From the NCBI GenBank assembly GCA_020746105.1, contig CM036617.1, forward strand, positions 140,147,845 through 140,211,844: DNA of 64,000 bases, read 5' to 3'. The DNA is from Trogon surrucura. Taxonomy: Eukaryota; Chordata; Aves; Trogoniformes; Trogonidae. Both the position numbers and the translations under genes were made by a program. Shown in pieces: positions 13,001-25,000 of the stretch; the first letter of the stretch is position 1; every line of letters begins with the position of its first letter. A model generated the notes under the pieces. It did no database searches. It saw only the letters and a program-made list of their open reading frames with translations, and was not told the DNA's origin.

Positions 13001-16000
13001 GTATAAATGGCAATGAGAATATCACAATTTTGTACCTTGATAGGGACTACAATAATCAGAAGCAAGCACTGAATTACACGGTGATGAGAAAAGACACTGG
13101 TAATACACAAATTTTGCTACACATACCTTCCAGAATGGATCCTCATTTGCTAGCATATGAAAGAAGGGCAGAGAACAGATTAGTGGGAAATACATTGCTG
13201 CAGTGAATGCTAGTTCTCAGCTACCGGAGTAATTTTAGTCAAGCTGTGACACAGGAGATCAGGACAGGGCCAAAATTAATGCGGGCAGGAAAGAATGCCA
13301 CAGCAGGCCGTGGAATTAGCATTTGAGGTTTAAAAGTCTACATTGCAGGAATCCCAAGTCTAAAGGCCTGATGCCCAAATGTCATAGTATAAGAAGCACA
13401 TCCAATTCCAAATTCTCAGAGATTTTCTTGCGGAGCTTCTCGCCACATAGCAGCAGTCAATAAGTCTTTCTTAAGGAGGTCAGCCTGGTCGGTGATGAGC
13501 AGTCTGGCCCTGAACCAGCAAGGCACTTAAGCAGGCGCTTAACTTTGAGCATGAAGTTGGTGCCACTGACTTACTGTTAAACACATGCTTAAACGTTCAG
13601 CTAATTCATGGCCAAAATGGTCGACTACTTGCGAGAGTGAGCTTTATGTTACCATCAACTCTTTATCATCAAACTACTACCACCCAGAACGCCAAGATTT
13701 TCTGACCTTTCGATGAACTGAGTCTGTCATGATTGCACTCGCAGCCTGATAAGAACAAGAACCATCAGCGCTCACTGGAAAGCGGGCCAAGCGTTTCACA
13801 AAAATATTTGTGAAATTCATCACACTTTGGTCCAAAAATAAAAAACTGGAATATTTTAACAGCTTTCTGTGGGTTCTAAGTCTTGCTGCAGATTTGTAAG
13901 AGGCTGGTGCACACTGTCCAAGTGACAAACAGCTGATGGAAAGGCCTTTCTCCAGATTAAAGTGGAGACAACCAAACTAGTATTTCTCTCCTTCTGTCCT
14001 TCAGATCCCTCTCAGATCACAATGGGAATACAGCAGCCCCAGTGTGATCCCTCAGACACAGACTGACCTGGGAGTTGCTTCCTGCTGTTACACATTCATT
14101 TTATACCCTGATGTAGGCATACATGTAAAGATGCAGACACATTCAGACCTCACACACGTAGAAAGAGGAATGCGAGAATGAAGCAACAGTGTCACCTAAA
14201 TTAGACCAAAGGCTATAAAGCCCAGAGCCCTTTGCTAACAGCATCCAGAGCTGCCACTCATGCATGGAGTGCAAGAACAGGGCAAGCACAGAGTAAATTC
14301 TTCTGGTCCAGAAGTATCCTTCCGGGCTTCCCTAATCTGGAGTTTGCATCTTCATTTTTACATTTAACAGCCTTAGATGGATTTTTTTTTCTTCCATGTA
14401 TTTGTCTGATTTTCCCAACAACTGTAGCATCCTTTGGCAATGAGTTCCATAAATAATCACAGATTTATAAAATCTGTAGATGTCACTTCGTATACACAAA
14501 TACATACACAGAGTTCCACCACGATATGACACAATGATTACTCAGGGGATATAAATGTTATTCAGAAAAACAGAGGCTTGATAATTGAAGAGTCTTTTCT
14601 ACAAATGATACATGTCAGGGGATGTGACCTCATTTCAGGTAAGACATTTTCAGATAAATGAGTAGTGATTAATTGACATTTTGCTCAAAATTTACAAGAA
14701 TCGTTCTCTTCTGCATTTCTGGAAATGACAGTTGTTCCCTGTACTTCATAGGGATTTTTTCTTAGTTTGCTTATTTCTCTTTTCAGCTCACTTTTACTAT
14801 AAAGTTCTAAACACTTTAAAATATGTCCACTTCTGCCTTCCAGTTGCTGAAAAATTAAACTGAAGGCAATTCATGCCTTTTTTGAGGTGTGTTTTGTAGG
14901 AGAAAGGGCAGTCAGGTCTGCACTGAAAGTGGGCAACTACATCACTGCAGAGCCAAGCTGTCTGGAACAGCATCTGTCTATAGATCAGAGCTTCCACAAC
15001 ATTGAGCACAATAGCTAACAAACCGCTGCAGAGGTGGGGAGTTCTGCTATAAAGAAGTCCAGCTTAAAATTGTCTGAGTATCCCAGTACAGACTGTAAAT
15101 GCTGGAAAAAATCAAAGATACAGGACTCAAAAAAGGAATTAACAATTAATTAGAGCGAGCTGATTTCCAAGTGGCTCTGAGACAGCTGCATCACCAAAGC
15201 TCTGTCGCTTGCCTGCTTACTTGTAAATAAAATGGGAAACACGTGCTGGAAAGAAGGTCAGAGATATCAAACCCTAACTTACATGAAATCCACCAAGAGG
15301 CTAACAGCATGGCTTGCTAACATTGCCATTCTCTTCTGCTTTTTCCCATGTGTTTACATGGGAAAAACAAGTGCTATGATAAGACAAATAATAAATTATA
15401 ATTTTAATTTTGAAGATAAAACTAAGCCAGGAATAATGTTCTGTCCGCTGGGGCTCACATGAGCATGGGCAAATCATAGCTGTTTACTGTGTAATAACCT
15501 TTCTTGTCCTCTGAGACCCTATGCATTAGAGCCATATGTTAAGTAGGCCAATTGTCTGCACCTAGCACGTGAAGTTCTGAAAGCGGAGAGAAGCATTACT
15601 GCATTTCAGCTGGTAATACTGTGGCACAGGAATTCAAGGCAGGGCCCAAAAGGTGAATTTCAAGCACTAAATGTGACACTTGATGGGGATGTCAAGAAAA
15701 CACTGAAAAACTGTCCAAACTTCATGTCTCAATTGAAATTACCCCTATAAATGTTCCTAATGCTGAAATAATACTTGAGTTAGAAAAAGACCAGTCTTCC
15801 CTTACCACTAATGCACCACAGTAGAGCCCAAGTTATAAAGGGAACACAAGGGCAAGGACATAAATTTCTTTACTGTCTTTCTCTCCATTTCTGGAATGCA
15901 ATTCAAGCTTCTCACTTTCTCATGCTAAAATTCTACATGGCCCTTGTCTGAAGAATTAAACTGTATTCAGTGCTCTCTATGTTTCATCTCCCACCTCCCA

Positions 16001-19000
16001 ACTCTTTGCCTTCTTTAAATGTTGCGTGTTTTGCCTGGAATGGGCTTCTTCACATTCATCATCACCAAATGGCTCCGAGTTGTTCACTCTCAAGACATTT
16101 ACCATGAAATTTTCAGCAGTTCTTACAAAGACAAGATTGGAAGGCATCTTCAAGGCCATCAAATCTAGATTCATGGCTTCAGCTGTTGAAAAATTACATG
16201 GTTTTCAGGTGTTGTTTTTAAAGCAAAAGGTATGGTAAATTTCTAACCCTTGAGGATGAACAACAGTTTCCTAAAGCTCATGAAGAGAGGCAAATGAAAA
16301 CTCTAGCATTGTAATTATTTTTTAAATCCCAATTTTTCAATATGTATTTTTAAGCACTTGGGGTTGGCAACACTACCTTCTTCAATCAGTCCTCTCGCTG
16401 CATGGTGCTCACAATACTAGAGATCAGATTTTCCACTGATTGCGGAGACTTTGGATTCGTTTCTACACAGTCTTGACCTTTAGCCTTACCCTTCAATTGT
16501 TTTTGCAGGAAAACCATCTATTTTCACCATACACTAAAAAGTGCCGGGACCTTACATAAAGTAATGCCCTATGGTACCCTAGCAGTAATTCATATGAATT
16601 CCTGCTAATAAATATTTAACATGTCATCAGAATAGTAGTATATTCATTTTAAAATATGCTTACCTCTTGTTGAAAGGAACAAGGGGTTATTCAAATAATT
16701 TGATGCAAGGCGTTTCCGCTACAAGAGAAAAGAAACACCACAGTGACATTGCAAAGTGCCCTCATTGTCTCTTACCATTTCATATTAACCATCTCCATGA
16801 GCTTCCCTCATACATAACCAGCTATCCAGAAGCCAGTCCTGTGACTTAGAATATTCATTGTTAACCCCTGAGACAGTCACACAAACAGTTGCATTATTTA
16901 CCTTTCCAAGTTCTTCACAGAGCAGGTAGATGTGCGTTAGATTTTATTAACAAGAGAGAAACGTCAACTGCAAATGTTATTGATTGGGCAGCTGGACATG
17001 TTGCAGAGGTTGGGAAGAGCAAATTAAACAAAATGTTGCTGTGAGATGACATCTTTATTTTGCATATATAGAAGTGGTGATGGGCTTCTCACTCTCAGAC
17101 GAACGTCACTACCTTCTGTGATGCCTGCCTACAGCTCACAGGAACACATTTAGTTCACAAGCAATGTATCAGGGCCTAAGCAAAATATTTCTTTCAGAAG
17201 TTAATATATACGACCTCTAGGAGTTGGCAGTGATTTCCGTCTACTGAGGTCACCAAAGATTTTCAAACTTGCAAACACAGACCACTGGAAATCTGACTGA
17301 GATGTTTAACTCATTCAATGCAGCCCATCTCAGGCTGTTGGTCAACAGCAAGACAGGCTTCATTAACAGTCTGTATAACCCCTAGTTGAGCCATACAATA
17401 CTTGTTCAACAGGACTGGAAACAGACGTTGTTAGGCTTTGCTTGGAGGAAAATTAGAAGGGTTTTGCTAATAAATTATTTATTCTGTCATGAGTAAACTG
17501 TTCTCTTACACACAGGTTCCTGCTAGCCTGTTAATGAATTTCGAGTAGATGCTTCCGCCTTCAAAAACTGCCCAGCCTGAAATTTAACCCTTTCCTATGG
17601 AAAAAGAAAGAAAAAGAAGAAAAGAAAAAAAGCTACCGAATGTGGGAAAATAGAATGGTATCTCACTATTTTTTTCAAAGAAAAAAGCCTCAGAAAGAAA
17701 AATAAAGCATAACACGCAACTGAAGACATGAGACCGTGATCACATTTTTGTAATCAAGGAAGTTAGCATCACTGCTACAGATGCCGGGCTCCTGCCGCTT
17801 TGAGGGGCATTGGCAAATAAAAAGTCTAATTTATATGCAATTTCAATTTAAACAATCATGAATTAAAGATCATTCAGTAGACTAACCATAAATTAAACTG
17901 CACCAAAATGCCTGAAATGCCACAAAATACCTCAACTCACTGATTAGCAAATCAATCTGAGCAGCTAATTGATCAGAGTAAAACCATCTGCCTCCATTTT
18001 GCTTGAATGGCATTCCCCATGGTCAGCACTTAATGACAACTCCTAATGAGGACACAGCTGATCAGCCACAGGACTCTTTCACAGGCATGTCTTTCTCCAT
18101 GACATCTTTCACTTCAGGATATGCTTCTGAGAATAGATATAATGAGAAGTATGAACTAGGGGTGCAGCAGACATCCTCCATCGCTTCCTCCATCCCTGCT
18201 CCAAAACAACTGAGTTTCTCACAACCACCCATCAGACTACAGCCACAAAACTCTCCTGCAAGTATTTTAATAAACTCAGGAGGACAAAAAGGTCTAAGAG
18301 AAGACCCTACAAATTCAGTGCTAGTAAGGCTAAGGTTCCTACTGTGATAAATACTGGATGTATGGACATCAGTATTTGCTCCGTAGAGGGTGCTAGAGAA
18401 AAGTTGAGGAGTCCTGAAGAATTCATGTTCCCAGAACTGCTCTGGAGTATAAATATCCCCAACACTTTCAAAAAAAAGAACAATCAAGCCATTATGCAGC
18501 TTGACTACAGTGGTGGGTTTCTTCTCAGCCTCATCTGTCTGCTGCTTGCCAACAAACCCAGAAATCTGACATGTTGGCATACCAAATATTCTGCATTGCT
18601 TGTACCTAAATAAAGAAAAATCACTTTCTTTAGGCTTAAAGAACTCAGAACACAGAGAAGTCTGGCTTAAATGGAGAGCTGGCTGCAAATCAGTTTCATT
18701 CCTGTAGGCAGTTCAAACAGTAATCCCAAACTGTGGTGAAATTTTAAAGGTGGAATTTTAATAACCTGAATAAATGCCTATATGTCATTTCAGAAACAAA
18801 GAGAAAAACAATTTCATGAGAAGTTAAGTCTGTTTATGTTCCATTTTTACACCGGGTTTGCAGTCCAATATTATGTAGGACCAAATTTTGCTACTACTAT
18901 AAATGTAACAGCATAAGTGTAACAGACAACAAAGATTATCCAGAGCATTTTATTTTTAATTATGCATTATTATATTTATTATGCAGGCCTTCATACCGCC

Positions 19001-22000
19001 TGCAGAGCACACTGATTCTTAAACCAACACACCCCTTTTATGAATGCCACTAATAAAAAAAGCAAACTTCCCCATTTATTATTTGGCACATAGGAAAAGA
19101 GAATTAGCAATGCAAGTTTGAATATAACACAGCACTTTTGTTCTTTAGTTCTGACCTCAAGGGACTGTCTGCGTGGGTGAAAGAGTAATTATGTCCCACA
19201 TTAATTTAGTCCTTTTGGCCTTTATTAAAACTAAGATGAATTCTCATTTGAAGCAAGTGATGTTGTGGGGTGAAAACCTGTTGCTTAGCTACTGAGATGA
19301 GATCTCTTCCTTCTTATCCACATCAATATGTCTTTACAAGTAATTTGTGGGTCTGCATTCATATATACTTTTGTAATAAGAAACACTTAAGCCTTTTATT
19401 GGAGATGAAATAGAACTGCGGTAAAAAAAGTGAATTATAAAATACCTCTGTTTCCAAGAGTCCACTGTAGGCTGGATTTGCTGTGCTTCTTCTCTTTCTT
19501 TCCTGACGCTTGCTCTGGATTTCTGTAACCATGGAAAGAAACATGAATTGTGTGTTTCTCATTCATCAGGGAAAAATGTAGATCTAACTTGTTAAGCAAG
19601 ATGCTCTTATCCTCAACCCCTTGGGCTTTGTGTTCAGTTTCAGTCTAAAGTGTAATTGGGTTGCATCAGCATTGATATTTGCTACAGTTCAAGGTTTGAC
19701 ATTAATAAGCTTTTCCTTGTAAGATTCAGAACACAGGCATTTTTTATTTTTCCTTCCTCAAAGTTGGACTTCTGCTGCCCTGCAAGATTTTTACTGTGAT
19801 CCTTTCAGATATATACTCAGCAAGCAGCAACAGAGAGCTTTCAAAATACTATCAATGTCTGCTATTAGCAAAAATGAAACATTTAAAGCTGTTAAACCTC
19901 ATAATTCGTACCAGATGAAAGCATAGAGATCCTTTTAAATTTAATATATATTATTTTTCCTTCAGTGGAGGTTAGAAAAACCATGGTCAGAATAGCACGG
20001 CTAGGTTCAGTTCTAACTAGGGCGTGATGATTTATCCATCTAAAAATACACAACTTCACAATCCTGAGCACACAAAATATTGTTACAAGACGTAAGTGTA
20101 TTTGTGTCACTGGAAACAACAGTGCAAAAACAGGCTCATCAAATTGCAGTCCTGTTTTGAAAAAGGGTGAAACACAAGGGAACTCCCTTCTGCTAAATGG
20201 TAACACCTATTCAAGACAGTATTTGCAGAGGACTGCATTTAGCAACAATTAGCCACGTGCATATTTCTGTAAACACACATAGAAAAAGCGGATTCCTCAA
20301 CCACTGAAATCTGCAGGTTTAACGCTACTTTTATCTGAGCTAGGATCTCATTTCTCTCATATGGAATTTCTTTTTCCAGCTCCTCACATGGGTTCAGAAT
20401 GGTGAGATTATTATAACCATGTATTTTAAAGCCTACTTTTTATTTTGATAATAAAGTAGGAGCAGATGTACTTTAGCAAGGAGAGCCATCCAGCATCCAT
20501 CCCATGACATAAAGCGTGCACAGGTGGGCTGAAGCTCTATTCCAAAGTGTTTCCTACAAGAATATTGTAAGGCAAAGCTTAGACTCTGCACTGAGGTGCC
20601 ACAGGGATCTTGTTAGCCTAAATGCCTCTGTGATGGTGATACCTTCAATCTGTCTTCATAGAGTCACAGAATGTTTTGGGATGGAAGAGACCTTTAGAAG
20701 TCATCAGGTCCAAACCCCCTGAAGTGAGCAGAGACATCTTTAACTAGATCAGTTAAGCTCTAAGTAAATATTTCAGGCTGAGAGGAACTGGCAGGAGCAC
20801 TAGCTCTTTAGCTCAGAGGACCAGGAACACACCCAGCGGAAACTCAGGACACCATCTGATTCTGCTGAAGGTCTGGCATCTTGCATCAATGTCTGAGCTA
20901 AGAAGGTCTAACTCAGAACATCCTCAGCATCAGAAAATGGCCTTCAGGTTATGGAGCACTATTTCCCACTTGCAATCCAACAGTAAGATGCCGATCAGCT
21001 TTCAAGATGTTTCCAATACATGGGAACTGGATTCCCAGCACATAGTTCTGTTTTCCAGGCACTCGTTCCAAATGTCACTCAGTTCCCCACACAGTAAAAG
21101 GGGCCACGCACTACTTTAAGCATTGCTACAGTAAATGATATTAGTATTGTCAACCATGTCTTCGACACTGTGTCCCTAGAGAAGGGGCCAACACTTTGCA
21201 TGGATTTTGTACTGGCCTGAGTTCCAAGATACCAAGTTGAAGCTTTTCATTCACAAAAGACTATTGGCTAAGCCACCACTCTTTAGAGTGATGGATGTAT
21301 CAGAAGGAAACTGGATAGACAGGAAAAACAGAAGAGCAACTACTTGCATATTCTGGCTGGGTTTTCCCACTGGCACAGGAATATGCCACCCTTGACACTC
21401 AGAAGGTGACTTCTCCTAGGGCAATTCAAAGAGTACAGGCAGGTCTGTATCCACAGACAGTATCCACAGTCTGACATGAGCTAGACAGATGCTGCCATGT
21501 GACGCAGGGAGCTGTGCAGCATCTCACTACCACGAAATGTGTGATCCAAGGCTGCACTGAGATGTGTGATAGACACCATGGCTGCAATCACTGCCAGCAC
21601 CTTCTTAACATCCTCAGTGCTATGCAGACTCCAAACCAAATGATCTCGTGGGGGTAACAGTTCCGTCCCACTGTGGAAGTATTTCCTATCGAACACTCAT
21701 CTGGCCATGCTGAAATCTCTTTCCTGAGGCTTCCAGACCTTTCAGCATCCTCTAAAGGGAATTGGGCCTCAGCAGGCCGGGTAAGTGACAGACATGGAAC
21801 CAGTAGCTTGCCACAGAGCCACCAGAAGAGAAATGGTTGTTCCTGAAGTCAGCCTCAGTTCTAGTAAGGGGAATGCTCTCAAGGCTGAAAAATGACAGAG
21901 ATATCACAACAGAGGAACCATGTCCCTTGATGCTGGCAAAGAAATGGAGGAAGGGGCCCTCCATTGACTCTTTACTTTGGTCTCAACAGTGTGAGCTGGA

Positions 22001-25000
22001 GCTGTGGCTCAGTAACCCAGGCTACATGGTCAGTGATGCTTGCAGCATCTTGGCACCCTTGCAGGGTAAAAGCTGGAGTTAGGGCAGGACAGGCCTAGTC
22101 TTTCAGAAGTGGTCACAGGGATACAAGATGGTGACTTTCTACTGGCCCAGAAGAAGAATTTGACAGAGCAGAGCTTTCTGTGTCCACAACCGGGCCGAGT
22201 ATATTCACAAGAGAACTGTGATGAGTTTGTAGCTCTCTGCCCCCCTTGTGCCCCAGGTTTGAGAGAGAATTTCTTTCATACATGCTCTCACCAAGGCAAC
22301 AGAAATGTTTGATGGAGTCTGAGTACACATGGGATAGACACCTGGAATGCAGCTTTGGAAGAGGCATTGTTATGGTAGATAAAAGCTGGCTGGGGGGAAA
22401 GTAATAGCAGTGGGAATAGATGGAAAGAGAGAGAAAGTAATGAACTGAAACAGCTTTAGATGTACTCCACCCTATGCAGCCATTAGGGATGGAGAGCACA
22501 ATGTCAGCACTTTATTTACGGAAACTGTGAACAAAAAACACCCCTGCTTGTGATATAAGGAGCATGTACATCTAAGAGTGTATCTGTCAATAATCACACC
22601 AAAATAGAACAAAAGCATATTCTGGTATACTATATTTTGTTACTTGTTACTTCTGCTAAAAAAGTACTCCATACATTTCAAAACAGGGCTTAATAAAGTA
22701 AAAATAAATAATTTGTTTTAACTGATTAAAACCTTTCAGTAACGTTGATGGAAATATTTCAGGGATTTTATATTGCTACGTAAAACAAGGTGCACATTTT
22801 TAAATTACCTGAACTAAAGAATTCTTTTAAAGTTCTCCTCTCCATCTACTTTTTGTTTGTTTGTTTGCTTAGCAATGGTAATGCTAAAAGGTGTTCTAAT
22901 AGCCTAGAGAAAGAGATCTATGTTGGAACTATGCGCCACATCACATAATTGGGTTGCCTTATTCCTTAGTTTATTAATTTAAACAAAATAACCCAAACAG
23001 AAAAAAACTAACACATTTGACAGAAGTGAATAAATTTGAAGATAGCTTTATGTTGGGGGCAAAGCTTCCAGGAGCTGCTGCCTTTGTCAATACACACTCT
23101 GTATGATCATTCTATGAGGACCATAATGACAGTTTATCTTCAGGGAAAGCTGTACCTTGAGGAATGTCAGTCAGTGGAAGCAGCTGTGTTCATTTAGTGG
23201 GAGAGGCCTCAACAGCTGCCTCACTCTAGGGCTCTGCAGAACAGAGCTCCTTTCTCAGTAAAGGGAAGAACACTCCTCTGGAGCATCTAGGTGGAAAGGC
23301 TGATGGGCTAATAGAGAAATCCATATACAAGTGGATCGTAGCCCTTCACCACAAAATTAATGAATAAAATGAAGAAAAAGCAGTAATGCTGTGAATTAAT
23401 GATACTGAGTGAATAAGATTTTAATGACCCAATCTTGATACAGTTTAATTCCAAAAATGGGAAATTGAGAAATACATTAGAAGTACTAAAATAAACCGAA
23501 CTGTGTAATGACCACTGCTTCCCAATAAATAGCAATGGCTGATAACCGTAAATATGACATAACATTAAAATAATAACCTTTATCGTGTGAAAGCTATAAG
23601 GGTATTTTTGACAGTTGTAATCACCAATACTCATGAAGAAATACCCTTTCCATAGTAAATAGCTCTTGGCGGGAGCCGTTTATTTAAAGCTAGTAGGAAT
23701 ATAAAAACTGAATTTATCTGAAAGAATTGATTCTGCAGGATTAGTATTGTAGCAGTTAGGTTCAAAATATGCGTCTCTGCACTTACTGTAGAACAAACAA
23801 GCAGAGTGGTACTTGGCGTTTTGAACATAAGCATTAAATCCACACAAACAATTTATTAGTTCCAATAAAATCAAAGGGTAAAGAATTACTCAAAATGAAG
23901 TTCTCTCTGTTGTAAGCATAATTTGCACTTCAGCATAATTTCAAATGTTGTCCTATTTTCCTTAGACAAAGAAAACAAGAACCAGTCATCATTTGTACTT
24001 TTTGGATTATAAATCTTCTCCCAAAATTGCTGTAGCTTTTTAATTTCCATTTCAATCCATTACCATTAAGGGATTAAAAACGCTGATGGCTTAAAGTTTC
24101 TTTAAACTGCTTTCAAATTCTCAGTCACTGGGACATGAAATGATTTTCTAAAATGCAGATTTAAAGAGGAAAGACACTTAAAAAAGGCAACAAAACCCAC
24201 AGAAAACCTGCTGCATATACTGAGGAGACCATACAATAAAGATGCTATTTTGTGCCTAATTCACAGCCTCTCCAAAAACCAACGAACAGAAGCACAGGCA
24301 ATCTTACCAAGCTGTAAAGTGGTAGATACCTCTCGAGTCAGCAAGGTATCTAAGCATGTGCCTAACTCTAAAGTACATAAAACAAACTCAGTGCACTGGA
24401 AATTCCTAAACATGTTGCTGACAATGGTCCATGGGACTCCACCAGGTTGCTCAAGGCCTCATCCAACCTGACCTCGAACATCTCCAGGGAGTGGGCATCC
24501 AAAATTGCTCACCAAACGTTTTTTTGCTTCTGAACAAACTCTTCTGTATGTTTTCAGAAATACACACTCTCATGTATGTTTTCAGAAAGACAAAACTGAG
24601 ACAAAGAAAGGTACAAAACTGTTAACTCTTGCAAGGTACTTCTGGAAGGTTGGACACTACATGATACTGCAATATTTGTTTGAACTCATATTCAGAAGCC
24701 TAAGAAGGCATGCTAGCAGCTCTCAGATTGGAAGTCTGTTTATTTTTTGGCTAAATGGGGGGAAATGGAGGGAAGAAAGTCTTTGTGAGAGCTATCTTTC
24801 TAATTTGCTTAAAATACTATCAAACAAATGCCGTATTTTCACCACTATTTTACACATTATCCTATGGAACTCTAGAGATGACAGACAACTCAAAAAATGA
24901 AAGTCCATCTCACATGGGGAATGAGGAGAGAGGATGCTTGCTACAGAAGATCTGGGTAGAAAGGAACCAAAGACAACCCGGGAAACTACAGACCAGTCAG

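Noticed and set aside
16111-16180. GGAAGGCATCTTCAAGGCCATC, considered as a CR1 remnant
   Set aside because: Only about 20 bases resemble CR1 and the flanks do not follow in order.
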